Shown: one piece after another, positions 34,688 through 43,713 of the stretch
How the letters are laid out: every line of letters starts with the position of its first letter
How positions within the stretch are numbered: the stretch's first letter is position 1
DNA from: Eubacterium sp.
GTDB taxonomy: Bacteria; Bacillota; Clostridia; Acetivibrionales; DSM-1351
Length of the DNA stretch: 64,000 nt
NCBI GenBank assembly: GCA_029266335.1
Contig: JAQSXC010000006.1
Coordinates: 1-64,000 of the forward strand
Direction: 5' to 3'
Program-made: the position numbers and the translations under genes
Notes under the pieces: generated by a model
Databases searched by the model: none
Told to the model about the DNA's origin: nothing
What the model saw: the letters and a program-made list of their open reading frames with translations, nothing else

Positions 34688-36511
34688 CTATTTAATCATT
34701 TTAATAAGCTGTTCCGAGGAAATATTTTCGGTAATCCCAAACCGTTTCATGGCTCGCAGCGATTGTGGCAAGCCTTTGATTATGGTATTTGTTCCGGCCT
34801 TGGTGGTAACTGTAGCTTTGATATCCATTCTGCTCAGAAAAACCTCTGTAAGCGTACTGTACTTTCCAAGGGGATAGGCCAGTGCTGTCACCTTGTTTCC
34901 AGTACCATCTTTTATTCCGTTTCCAGACTGCAAAATATCTTTCTTTAATAAATCAAGATAAGCATTTTCCTTATCCCCCTCAAGCGGCAATATGTTTGAT
35001 CTGGCCTTGCCCTTTTCAAAGTCGGCCCATTGATGCATATCGAAAGTGTGGCTCTGAATGTCAATCAGGCCAGAATCCAGCATTTCCTTTGCCTGTTCAT
35101 AGGTGAAATGAGGAGTAATGGGCTTACCGGTATCTTTATACGTATCCTTTCCAACAGAAACTCCTATTACAAAAATTGTGGCTTTCAAATTGTACTTTTT
35201 GAGAATAGGATAGGCCAGCTTGTAATTACTCAGATATCCGTCATCAAAGGTTATTAAAACCGGCTTCTCAGGCAGTTCTATTCCCTTTTCAACATAATCT
35301 GTCATCTGGTTGACAGTAATACCTGTGTACCCGGCTTCCGAGAGTGCCTTTATCTGCTCTTCAAATTTCCCGGTTGATACTACCATATCACCTGAAGACT
35401 TTTCTGCCATGTCATGATACATCAGTATCGGAACTCTTTTTGTATATGAGCTTTCGTCCATTTTCCGTATTTTAACCAGTGACTTTGACTGTTCTACTGC
35501 ATTTTCAGGTGTAACATAAACACCGATATTTCCAGGTCTGTAAACCTCATTATCTCCAAATATTTCAGCCAATGCCATCTTTCCCATGGCATTTCTGAAG
35601 TGTGTGCTGTCATAGAAGAATCTGCAATCCGATGTCAGGGAATTAACGGAAAAATCCCAGAAGTTCGTAATTTCAGCCAGGCGGGTATAAACCTCCGTCA
35701 ACTGCTGAGGATCGAAATTCTGTACATATTCATTGTACATTGGTGGAAAAAGCACCAGCAAATTTATATTATTCCTGTCGCAAAGTGCTTTGATTGATGC
35801 TACATCGTCTATAAAATCATCTATACTTGCAAGATTATGCTTGTCCTTGGGATAAGCCTTGAATACAGGATAATTCTCCAGATATGACCTGGTATCCTGT
35901 ATCGACTCGGTATCTCTGACGGATTTGTCATAAGCACCTGTTTCCACCTCAAAAACCTTGTATTTATTCTGAAGATAACTGTCATTTTTAAAAGCCCGGA
36001 GCTTTTCAAAAGCGTAATTGGGATTTGCAAAAAGGTATCTCTTGTAAAAATCCAACTTTGAGGATTGTTCGGTTTTGTAGTGCAGACTGCCTGTATATGG
36101 GTCTGACTCTACATTGTACCTCATGGCGTTTATAAATCCCAGATTCAGAACAAGATTTTTAACCTTATAATTATTGATTATATATTCCGTTGTATGCTTA
36201 ACATCATACATATCTGCGCCATACATAAATAGATTGTAGAACTTTGCATCCATATACCTGTTGAGCTGCTCTACGGGGAAGGATGAAGTAGAGGAGCTGC
36301 CTACGATAAATGAATCATACTCATCCTTATGCTGGTCCATATACGATATTTTTGCCACCCTGGGATTCTTGGTGAAATCGTAGGCATACCATTTCATAAT
36401 ATGGTCGCCGAAAGCACCGAAAGGGTCAACTACTATATTAATGCCGGCTATTCCCAATATGAGAAGCAGACCGGTCAATAAAAACATTATAAACCACTTT
36501 TTTGACGACAT
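34688..36511 (-). CDS. SGNH/DltD-like acyltransferase fused to NodB polysaccharide deacetylase
   Basis: A 607-residue membrane-anchored extracytoplasmic protein with an N-terminal helix (about 7-28). The first domain (about 30-330) resembles DltD/AlgX-type SGNH proteins. It has a serine-rich GSSSTSS (71-77) after a beta-strand and a C-terminal DSTH (301-304), consistent with a Ser...Asp-x-x-His triad. The second domain (about 355-607) is carbohydrate esterase family 4: PILMYHD, TFDDGY (421-426), SHTFDMH (487-493, metal His pair) and AYPLGKYS (545-552). It is last in a five-gene dlt-like operon. A protein that can both add and remove acyl groups at the surface is inferred, not shown. AAGGAG precedes the ATG. 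Confidence 0.82.
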   Translation of the reverse strand: MSSKKWFIMFLLTGLLLILGIAGINIVVDPFGAFGDHIMKWYAYDFTKNPRVAKISYMDQHKDEYDSFIVGSSSTSSFPVEQLNRYMDAKFYNLFMYGADMYDVKHTTEYIINNYKVKNLVLNLGFINAMRYNVESDPYTGSLHYKTEQSSKLDFYKRYLFANPNYAFEKLRAFKNDSYLQNKYKVFEVETGAYDKSVRDTESIQDTRSYLENYPVFKAYPKDKHNLASIDDFIDDVASIKALCDRNNINLLVLFPPMYNEYVQNFDPQQLTEVYTRLAEITNFWDFSVNSLTSDCRFFYDSTHFRNAMGKMALAEIFGDNEVYRPGNIGVYVTPENAVEQSKSLVKIRKMDESSYTKRVPILMYHDMAEKSSGDMVVSTGKFEEQIKALSEAGYTGITVNQMTDYVEKGIELPEKPVLITFDDGYLSNYKLAYPILKKYNLKATIFVIGVSVGKDTYKDTGKPITPHFTYEQAKEMLDSGLIDIQSHTFDMHQWADFEKGKARSNILPLEGDKENAYLDLLKKDILQSGNGIKDGTGNKVTALAYPLGKYSTLTEVFLSRMDIKATVTTKAGTNTIIKGLPQSLRAMKRFGITENISSEQLIKMIK

Positions 36512-36520
36512 TGTTTCTCC

Positions 36521-38113
36521 TTAAAATTGCTTGTAAATAAACTCTGAGGCTATATAACCCTCTCTGAATATCCCGAAAAATACAATTATTATTAAGCCGG
36601 CAGCCAGCACCAGCCACTGTATGAACATATTTTTCTTTTCCAAGGACTCTCTAATATGTATTCCCTTTTCCTTCAAATACCCGATAAATAATATGATCAA
36701 TCCGCATAGGAAAACCACCAGAAGGTCAAATGAACTCAAGCCCAATGAGAACACATTGGACACCAATGCTCTGGCATCAAAATGTAAAACAGTGCGTTTT
36801 ATCATTCGTAACGCAGTCATTAAGGTCTCTCCACGGGTAAAATATCTGCCGATAAATACTAGAACAGTTGTTCTAAGTATCTGAAACAGCTTCCAATATG
36901 TACTGTCGGAATTTATATGCAGCTTGTTTAATATTTTTGCATAGATTGGTGCATTTATCAGTGAAAAGGTAATGATACCGCCATTCCAAATACCAAAAGC
37001 AATGTACTTCCAGCTGGCACCATGCCAGATACCTATGGTGAAGAACACAATGAAAGTAACTAATGAAACAGGCAATATCTTGCCTAAATTGCCTTTCAGC
37101 CTCTTTCTGGCAAACTTGCCCAGCCTTCCAAAGGGTTTTGACAGTGACAGCGGGTAAAACAGATAGTCCTTCATCCATGCCCCAAGACTGATATGCCATC
37201 TTCTCCAGAAATCTGACAGGGAGGTTGCAAAATAAGGACGTTGAAAGTTTTCTATCATATCGATCCCAAGTATTTGTGCAACTCCTCTTATTATATCTAT
37301 GCCACCTGAAAAGTCGCAGTAAATCTGTATGCAATACATAAATACCGCAAAAGCTATTTCAGAACCTGAATATTTCTGATAGTTTGCAAAAACATTGTTT
37401 ACAATTACAGCTGTCCGGTCAGCAACTATGAGTTTTTTAAAAAAACCCCACATCATCAGCTGGATACCGTATTTTAATCGGTCGAAGCTGAAGGAGTGCC
37501 CTTTGTACAGCTGATGGGCCAACTGATCAAACCTGCTGATAGGTCCCTGGATTATCTGCGGAAAAAATGACACGAAAAGAGCGAACTTGAAGAAGTTCTG
37601 CTCGGGTGGATACTTGGATCTGTAGACATCTATTACATACCCTATTGATTGGAATGTATAAAAAGACAAACCAACAGGCAGCAGCCATTTATATGTCGGT
37701 AAACTGAAATCACTGAATAAACCCAAAAGTACATTTAAATTTTCAGCTGTAAAGTTATAGTATTTTATTGCGGCTAATATACCAAAGTTAATTAATAAAA
37801 TTCCAACTACAATCCACTTTTTGTTTCTTGTAATCCTATCTGAAATTGCCTTTTTTTCTTCGCTGGTAACCTCTTTGCCAAACTGCTGGAACCGGGCCTT
37901 CTTTTTGCTGTTAATAAGCCCCAGCAGTCTTCCTCCTGCATAGGTTGTAAAAGTTGTCATAAGCAGAAATGCTACTATCTTATATCCATAGGATAAATAA
38001 TAATAGTAGCTTGCTACAAGAAGAACCATCCACTGAACCTTTTTAGGAAGCAGATAATACAGTACGACAGTTACCGCCAAAAAGATTAGAAATGAGGCTG
38101 ACGACAATGACAT
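36521..38113 (-). CDS. MBOAT-family membrane O-acyltransferase (DltB/AlgI-like)
   Basis: A 530-residue polytopic protein with about ten hydrophobic segments. MBOAT hallmarks are SFFPQIIQGPI (about 182-192), DFWRRWHISLGAWM with His307 and the catalytic-type His364 in GIWHGASW. DltB and AlgI use this fold to move acyl groups from a carrier across the membrane to an acceptor. It lies between the carrier protein gene (5 nt upstream) and the SGNH-NodB gene (9 nt downstream), fitting the DltB role in this operon. Confidence 0.93.
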   Translation of the reverse strand: MSLSSASFLIFLAVTVVLYYLLPKKVQWMVLLVASYYYYLSYGYKIVAFLLMTTFTTYAGGRLLGLINSKKKARFQQFGKEVTSEEKKAISDRITRNKKWIVVGILLINFGILAAIKYYNFTAENLNVLLGLFSDFSLPTYKWLLPVGLSFYTFQSIGYVIDVYRSKYPPEQNFFKFALFVSFFPQIIQGPISRFDQLAHQLYKGHSFSFDRLKYGIQLMMWGFFKKLIVADRTAVIVNNVFANYQKYSGSEIAFAVFMYCIQIYCDFSGGIDIIRGVAQILGIDMIENFQRPYFATSLSDFWRRWHISLGAWMKDYLFYPLSLSKPFGRLGKFARKRLKGNLGKILPVSLVTFIVFFTIGIWHGASWKYIAFGIWNGGIITFSLINAPIYAKILNKLHINSDSTYWKLFQILRTTVLVFIGRYFTRGETLMTALRMIKRTVLHFDARALVSNVFSLGLSSFDLLVVFLCGLIILFIGYLKEKGIHIRESLEKKNMFIQWLVLAAGLIIIVFFGIFREGYIASEFIYKQF

Positions 38114-38118
38114 GGCTG

Positions 38119-38349
38119 CTATTCCCCATCTCTCAATCTATTTATCAGAGCCATGATTGACTCAACAGAATTGAAGTTTTCAGGGATCAGATCCTCTACT
38201 CCTATCTGCACATCAAATGTCTCATCAATTTCTCCCACAAGTGCAACAATATCAAAGGAGTCCAATATACCATCGTCTATAAGAGCTTTCTTTTCTTCAA
38301 AGTTTATATCAGGTCTTAATTCCTTTAAAATCCTATATAATTCTTCCAT
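38119..38349 (-). CDS. Acyl/aminoacyl carrier protein (DltC-like)
   Basis: A 76-residue four-helix carrier protein. The phosphopantetheine Ser is in GILDSFDIVALVGEI (Ser31), as in DltC-type LDSF motifs. It carries the activated acid from the ligase to the MBOAT protein. ATG 38349 has GGAG 6 nt upstream; the first ATG at 38361 is less well placed. Confidence 0.92.
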   Translation of the reverse strand: MEELYRILKELRPDINFEEKKALIDDGILDSFDIVALVGEIDETFDVQIGVEDLIPENFNSVESIMALINRLRDGE

Positions 38350-38446
38350 TTTATTCTCCATTTCCGATCAGGCTTCCTTCCTGATCTTCTTCGCTAAATT
38401 TCATTATTTCAATTTAATATATCACATTTATTATATAAGATAATAC

Positions 38447-39250
38447 TTATGATTTTTTTATCAGCCCTGCTGATTCCCAGCTGTCATATCTGAAACCTGT
38501 TGTCTCATATAATTTTCTTGCACTTATATTATCTTTTTTGACCCAGAGCTGAATTTTTGAGTTTTCATGTTCCTGAAGCATATTTCTATAAAAAGCAAGC
38601 AGCTTTTTTGCAATCCCCCGGTTACGTGCTTCCGGAAGGACTAAAAGATGCCATACGAACCAGGTGGTGCTTTTGCTGCCGATGTGCAACAGACCTAATA
38701 TCCGTCCATTCTCATCTTCAGCCGTAATTATTTCTTTTCTTGAAATACATTCTACAACCTCATCCTTGCAGGGAACACAACCAAGATATGGGTCAAAAGC
38801 GTCTGCTATCATTTTTTGTATTATTTCAGCTTGTCCTTGATCAGCAAAGCCTATGCCCTGCAAGTTATCACAGACAATATCCAATTCTTTCGGGGTAACC
38901 TTCATCCTTGCTCTGTTGATATAAGGTGAAAATCCCTTGGAAGTCCAGTAATCAAGCTGTCTGATTACCGAGTCGTTTTCATTTCTATATACAAGCTCCA
39001 TTACCAGAGGTTTATCACCCGGCAATTGAATATCACTGTCAGCATCTTTAATATGGTAATATATGCGCCAGCAGTTTTTACAGTCCAAAAACAAAGCCAG
39101 TATTGCCTCTGTTCTTTCGTAATATAAAGTCCCTGCCTTTATATAGGCATTGTATTTATCCTGCATTATAAAATTGTTTGATAAAACACCCTTTTTCATA
39201 AAATCTGTTAAAAGGCTGTTTAATTCACCGAGTTCCTTAATTTTTTTCAT
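38447..39250 (-). CDS. GNAT-family acetyltransferase in dlt-like operon
   Basis: A 267-residue protein. The C-terminal half (about 130-265) is a GNAT domain (LLHIGSKSTTWFVWHLLVLP, EARNRGIAKKLLAFYRN, ISARKLYETTGFRYDSW). The N-terminal half (about 1-125) looks like a degenerate second GNAT or binding domain. It overlaps the ligase gene by 14 nt and is followed by the carrier gene 97 nt later, so it is part of the pathway. It could make or modify the activated acid or acylate the carrier-bound group. Not found in canonical dlt operons. Confidence 0.82.
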   Translation of the reverse strand: MKKIKELGELNSLLTDFMKKGVLSNNFIMQDKYNAYIKAGTLYYERTEAILALFLDCKNCWRIYYHIKDADSDIQLPGDKPLVMELVYRNENDSVIRQLDYWTSKGFSPYINRARMKVTPKELDIVCDNLQGIGFADQGQAEIIQKMIADAFDPYLGCVPCKDEVVECISRKEIITAEDENGRILGLLHIGSKSTTWFVWHLLVLPEARNRGIAKKLLAFYRNMLQEHENSKIQLWVKKDNISARKLYETTGFRYDSWESAGLIKKS

Positions 39251-40775
39251 CAGTGTATTTCTCCACTAACTTTCTTCTGTCAATCTTGCCATTTGCATTA
39301 TAGGGAAAAGCCTCAAAGCATTTTAAAGTATTGGGAATCATATACTTTGGAAGCTTATCATTCAACTTTATTATCAATTGGGGTGTATCAATTCTTCCAA
39401 CATAAAAAAGCACTATTTTTGAGTCCTCATGATCATAGAAACATACGCATGCCGATACCTCATGAACAGTATTGACAGCTGCTTCAATTTCACCCAGCTC
39501 AATACGATTTCCCATATGCTTGACCTGACCGTCTTTCCTGGAAATGAACACAATTTCACCGTACTCATTGTATTTTCCAATATCACCGGTGCAGTACAGA
39601 ATGTCACGGTAGGAATTATTAAGCGGATTCTGAATAAAAACCTCATTTGATAGCTCAGGATTATTAATATAACCTAAAGCTACTCCGGTTCCTCTGACAC
39701 ATACCTCACCGGGATTACTTCCCGATACAGGTTTGCTATCCTCATCCAGCAGCATTACGTCCATGTTGCGGCAGGCATTTCCTATTGGTATTACTTCATC
39801 ATCACCAAACTCCCGGTTAACTATATAATAAGTACAATCCACCGTAGCCTCGGTTGGCCCGTACAGATTAACATACATTACTTCGGGCAGATAAGTGCGC
39901 CAGGCATTCATATGCCTTGCAAACATTGCTTCTCCTGCAAAAAATACCTTGTTCAAATAAGCCGGAAGTGATTTCTTTAATATCCGTGAATTGGCTACAA
40001 GTGTTATGGCCGAGGTAGCCCAAAGTATTGAAGTTACACGGTTATTATTAAGGTATTCCACAAGCTTTATAGGAAACATAAATAGTTTTTTAGGAATTAT
40101 ACACAGAGTAATTGCCTTTTTAATGCATAAGTAAATATCCTTTACAGATGCATCAAAATAGAAAGGAGTCTGATTTCCGATAACATCCTCACTGCTGAAG
40201 CCGAAGGTGTCATCCAGCCATTCAGCCAGATCTATTACATTCCTGTGAGGAACAACTATACCCTTGGGCGTACCGGTGGAACCTGAAGTAAATATTGTAT
40301 AAACCGGATCAGTATCAATTATCCTGTTTCTTACACTGTTCAGTTTTTTCTGGTCTTCCACATTGATTTTAGTTTCATATTTACAGTAATTATCAATACT
40401 CAATATTTCAGGAAGTCTTTCAACTCCCTCAAATACTTTGTTATCCTTTTCCTCAGCCAGTATAAGCCCGGGCTTCAGAGTATCGATAATTAACTGAAGT
40501 CGTTGTTTCGGGGTTTGATTATCAACGGGAACATAATAATTTCCACTATATAATACAGCCATAAATGAAACTACTGTTGAGCAAGTCCTGTCAACCATGA
40601 CAATTACAGGGGTTCTGATTGAGCCCGATATTGCATTTACTATAGCATAACCCAGAGACTTGGCCTTTTGTTCAAATTGAGAAAAAGTAATTTCCTGAGT
40701 CTCATCCTTTAAGGCAATTTTATCAGGAAAGCTGTATGCTGATTGTTCCAGGTATTCAAGTACATTTATACGCAA
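39237..40775 (-). CDS. Stand-alone amino acid adenylation enzyme (DltA/NRPS A-domain like)
   Basis: A 512-residue adenylate-forming ligase. Core motifs are FTSGSTGTPKG (163-172), FDASVKD with the Asp that binds an alpha-amino group in NRPS A domains (207-213), YGPTEAT (305-311), CTGDIG, and the C-terminal Lys497 in NANGKIDRRKL. It lacks condensation or thiolation domains. The Asp suggests an amino acid substrate; the side-chain pocket differs from both DltA and typical NRPS codes (Lys after the FDASV motif). It would load the carrier encoded two genes downstream. TTG 40775 is chosen because GGAGG is 5 nt upstream; GTG 40799 has no site. Confidence 0.88.
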   Translation of the reverse strand: MRINVLEYLEQSAYSFPDKIALKDETQEITFSQFEQKAKSLGYAIVNAISGSIRTPVIVMVDRTCSTVVSFMAVLYSGNYYVPVDNQTPKQRLQLIIDTLKPGLILAEEKDNKVFEGVERLPEILSIDNYCKYETKINVEDQKKLNSVRNRIIDTDPVYTIFTSGSTGTPKGIVVPHRNVIDLAEWLDDTFGFSSEDVIGNQTPFYFDASVKDIYLCIKKAITLCIIPKKLFMFPIKLVEYLNNNRVTSILWATSAITLVANSRILKKSLPAYLNKVFFAGEAMFARHMNAWRTYLPEVMYVNLYGPTEATVDCTYYIVNREFGDDEVIPIGNACRNMDVMLLDEDSKPVSGSNPGEVCVRGTGVALGYINNPELSNEVFIQNPLNNSYRDILYCTGDIGKYNEYGEIVFISRKDGQVKHMGNRIELGEIEAAVNTVHEVSACVCFYDHEDSKIVLFYVGRIDTPQLIIKLNDKLPKYMIPNTLKCFEAFPYNANGKIDRRKLVEKYTDEKN

Positions 40776-41178
40776 AAAAACCTCCAAAAGAGAACCCACC
40801 CATAATATCTTTTACTGCCCACTTCTGTATAACAGGCAAATTTTCTTTTTATAACTCATAACATAATCTCCGTTTAAGTCTTAGCAACTTGTTCAGAAGG
40901 TCAGTTATTCATTTGAATCTTATAATTATTAAAAGCCCTATATTTCAGGCTTTTCTCATTAATGACATAATTATATGGATTATTTCCAAATATATATTAT
41001 AACGAGGCGATAAAGAAACATACAAAGGTAATAATTTTTTCTACACTCGTAAAAATTTATCTAAACCTATGTGTTATAATAATAGTTATTATTATAAAAG
41101 TCAAGTAATCCACAAATCATTCGGCATGCAGGTACGATGCAAACTTGAATTATTTTTACCGGAGGTAAAAACAAAAAT
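40776..41178. other. Divergent promoter region of the dlt-like operon and methyltransferase
   Basis: It contains the hairpin AAAAGCC/GGCTTTT (40933-40956), which could act as an attenuator upstream of the ligase operon. It also holds a copy of a repeated sequence (41014-41080) with a TATAAT near 41074. No gene is seen. Confidence 0.5.
41014..41080. repeat. Copy 1 of a short dispersed repeat
   Basis: This segment is closely related to 58573-58640. Both read GAAACA, then GTAATAA, a T-run with TTCTACA, a run of A/T, TTATCT, and end in CCTATGTGTTATAA or TCTATGTGTTATAA. Confidence 0.6.
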
Positions 41179-41781
41179 ATGAGTCAACATTACTTTACTG
41201 AAAATCCCGATTCAGAAATAAAAGAAAAAAACTTTACTGAGAATATAAATGGAAAACAGTTAAGCTTCACCTCTGTCAGCGGAGTGTTTTCTTTTGAAAA
41301 TAAAGTTGATAAGGTATCGCATAATCTAATAAAAAATTTTACTCCTACGGGCAGCTCAATTCTTGACGTAGGCTGTGGCTACGGAGCTATTGGCTTATTC
41401 CTGAAAGCGCTTTTCCCTGCTCAAAACTTAACTATGATAGACATAAACAACAGGGCTCTTGATTATACAAAAAAAAATGCAGCTGCCAACACTCTGGAAG
41501 TAGAGATTATTCACAGTAATCTATATGATGCCCTGCCAGGAAGGGTTTTTGATGACATAGTTTCAAATCCGCCCTTTGCTGCAGGTAAGGAACTGAATAC
41601 CAGGCTCATATCCCAAGCCTTTGAGCACCTTTCAACCAATGGTTCCCTATGGCTTGTTGCTTTTCATAACAAAGGCGGCTCTAGTCTTAAGGAAATTATG
41701 AAAAACACATTCGGAAATGTAACTGATATTGATAAAAGCGGCGGTATAAGGGTATATAAAGCAATCAAGAAAATTTACTAA
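41179..41781 (+). CDS. Class I SAM-dependent methyltransferase (RsmC-like)
   Basis: A 200-residue enzyme. The SAM motif is LDVGCGYGAIGLF (about 61-73), with an acidic motif II ending IDINNRALDYTKKN. NPPFAAGKE (about 129-137) is the NPPF motif of amino-group methyltransferases, as in RsmC/YbxB enzymes that methylate 16S rRNA guanine N2. The GGAGG site is 11 nt before the ATG. It is the only rightward gene in this segment and separates the dlt-like operon from ecfA1. Confidence 0.88.
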   Translation: MSQHYFTENPDSEIKEKNFTENINGKQLSFTSVSGVFSFENKVDKVSHNLIKNFTPTGSSILDVGCGYGAIGLFLKALFPAQNLTMIDINNRALDYTKKNAAANTLEVEIIHSNLYDALPGRVFDDIVSNPPFAAGKELNTRLISQAFEHLSTNGSLWLVAFHNKGGSSLKEIMKNTFGNVTDIDKSGGIRVYKAIKKIY

Positions 41782-41973
41782 CTCATTAATCTGCTTCTCT
41801 TTTATGCAATAATCAGATTACTCTCTAAGAGTCCCTTGCGGACTCTTGCGGGAACTACACCCTTTGGCAAGCTACTTCTCATTGATAACCTACTCCATCT
41901 AGATAAATTACTCACTTCTACAAACACTCAACTTCAACCAAATACTCCTCAGTTCTCTTATCAGGAACTTACA

Positions 41974-42822
41974 CTACCTTGTCAAATCCTTTATAATCTC
42001 GAATGCCTCATCTACCGTTAACGGGAGCTTATTTATATTTACACCTTGTTTCTTCAGGTCATACATCAGTTCTGTTACCTGAGGCACATCCAGTCCGAGG
42101 TTCTTGACCTTGTCGACATTACTGAAAACCTCTTGTGGAGTACCATCCAGCACAATGTTGCCATCATCAATTATAATTAATCTGTTTGCTATTGCAGCTT
42201 CATCCATATGATGTGTTATATGAATAATAGTTATATTCTCTTCCTTATTGAGCTTTTTCAATACTTTTATTACCTCCCTGCGGCCGACAGGATCCAGCAT
42301 TGAGGTGGCTTCATCAAGAATTATACATTCAGGCTTCATGGCCAGTATACCTGCAATGGCAACACGCTGCTTCTGACCTCCTGACAAAAGATGGGGTGCA
42401 TTTTTCTTAAATTCGCTGATACCCACAGTCTCCAGGGACTCGTCCACCCTTCTGCGGATTTCTGAAGGTTCCACTCCCAGATTTTCAGGGCCGAAGGCCA
42501 CATCTTCCTCAACAGTAGTAGCAATAATTTGATTGTCAGGATTCTGAAATACCATACCGGCAGTACTTCTGATCTCCCAGACATTATCTTCATTGGAGGT
42601 ATCCTTTCCTGCGACAAGCACAATACCCTTTTTAGGAACTAAAAGAGCATTAAGCAGCCTTGAGAATGTAGATTTTCCCGAACCGTTCCTGCCTAAAATA
42701 ACTACAAAGTCACCTCTGTCTATCTTGACAGAGACATCCTCCAAAGCCGGTACTTCAACAGGTACTTCCCCATATGTGTTGTATGAAAAACTTACTTCCT
42801 GAACATCAAAAAATATACTCAT
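41974..42822 (-). CDS. ecfA1: EcfA1, energy-coupling factor ATPase
   Basis: A 282-residue ABC ATPase, with Walker [11 protein letters not shown]-loop [28 protein letters not shown], signature LSGGQKQR, Walker [14 protein letters not shown] and H-loop ITHHMDE. The QNPDNQ Q-loop and AFGPENLG match EcfA1. It works with EcfA2 and EcfT. ATG 42822 follows GGGG by 6 nt; the frame begins at 42834. Unusually it is 7.5 kb from ecfA2 and preceded by a hairpin-rich leader. Confidence 0.95.
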   Translation of the reverse strand: MSIFFDVQEVSFSYNTYGEVPVEVPALEDVSVKIDRGDFVVILGRNGSGKSTFSRLLNALLVPKKGIVLVAGKDTSNEDNVWEIRSTAGMVFQNPDNQIIATTVEEDVAFGPENLGVEPSEIRRRVDESLETVGISEFKKNAPHLLSGGQKQRVAIAGILAMKPECIILDEATSMLDPVGRREVIKVLKKLNKEENITIIHITHHMDEAAIANRLIIIDDGNIVLDGTPQEVFSNVDKVKNLGLDVPQVTELMYDLKKQGVNINKLPLTVDEAFEIIKDLTR

Positions 42823-42865
42823 TACAATCCCCATCCCGCTGTGAAGCAGCGTTTTAAAAAGTTAT

Positions 42866-42887
42866 AAAAACCTGCCTGCAGGTTTTT
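42866..42887. terminator. Terminator/attenuator hairpin just upstream of ecfA1
   Basis: AAAAACCTGC and GCAGGTTTTT are perfectly paired with a 2-nt loop, about 45 nt upstream of the ecfA1 start. GCGTGAAA/TTTCACGC just upstream and CGCTG/CAGCG before the ribosome binding site form two more hairpins. It could end a transcript entering from rplQ or act as a regulated attenuator of ecfA1. Confidence 0.7.
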
Positions 42888-42983
42888 AATGCGTGAAAAC
42901 AACGATTATACACAAAACTTTACTTTCACGCAGACCTCCATAATTCCTTATGCATATACTATTCCGTGTAACACATCATATAA

Positions 42984-43042
42984 ATATAGGGACTAAACAT
43001 ATCGGCGACGCTTACGCTGCCGGCATGTCTAGTCCCCTATAT
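42984..43042. terminator. Long hairpin after rplQ
   Basis: A stem of about 26 bp with a few mismatches (ATATAGGGACTA at 42984 pairs with TAGTCCCCTATAT ending 43042). It lies 30 nt after the rplQ stop and probably ends the alpha operon transcript. Confidence 0.75.
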
Positions 43043-43071
43043 CATTATCTCATACTTTAATTTTTACTGAA

Positions 43072-43596
43072 TTATACTAACTCAAGGATAACCATTTCAG
43101 CAGCGTCGCCTCTTCTTGGTCCGAGCTTGTATATTCTAGTGTATCCGCCATTTTTGCCCTTGTACTTAGGAGCAATTTCATCAAAAAGCTTATCTGTGAT
43201 GTTTACGTTCTTTCCATCAGCAGTTGATGGTCTGTAAACCCAATTCATTATAAGTCTTCTTGCATGAAGTCTTGATGCACTGTCAACTGAAACCATATCA
43301 GTCTTCTGTTCTCTGTCGATTACCAAGTACTTGTTACCGTTCTTGGAAGTCTTGGAGTCAGTAAGCTTACTACCTTTGCTGTCAACTTTTGCTGCACTTA
43401 CCTTTACCTGCTTTGAAGTAAAGTTGTCAGCTTCCTTGATCGCTATAGTGATAAGTTTTTCTGCAATATTTTTAACTTCTTTAGCTCTCGCTTCAGTAGT
43501 TTCAATTCTTCCACTTACAAATAATGCTGTTGTAAGGTTCTTTAAAATTGCCTTTCTTTGGTCAGTTGCACGCCCTAACTTTCTTTGAACTGGCAT
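43072..43596 (-). CDS. rplQ: Ribosomal protein L17 with internal insertion
   Basis: A 174-residue 50S protein. The N-terminus [18 protein letters not shown] and C-terminus [28 protein letters not shown] are typical. A lysine/serine-rich insertion (about 68-112, [20 protein letters not shown] and following) makes it some 50 residues longer than the usual 113-130. It is last in the alpha operon after rpoA. Confidence 0.97.
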   Translation of the reverse strand: MPVQRKLGRATDQRKAILKNLTTALFVSGRIETTEARAKEVKNIAEKLITIAIKEADNFTSKQVKVSAAKVDSKGSKLTDSKTSKNGNKYLVIDREQKTDMVSVDSASRLHARRLIMNWVYRPSTADGKNVNITDKLFDEIAPKYKGKNGGYTRIYKLGPRRGDAAEMVILELV

Positions 43597-43713
43597 TACC
43601 TATCCCTCCTTACCCGATGTTTTACTTAATACTAATGTATTGTTTATAGTAAATACTCATATATCCAATATTGAAAAAACTCTTTAGTTTTCTCACCGTG
43701 ATATTAATCACGC

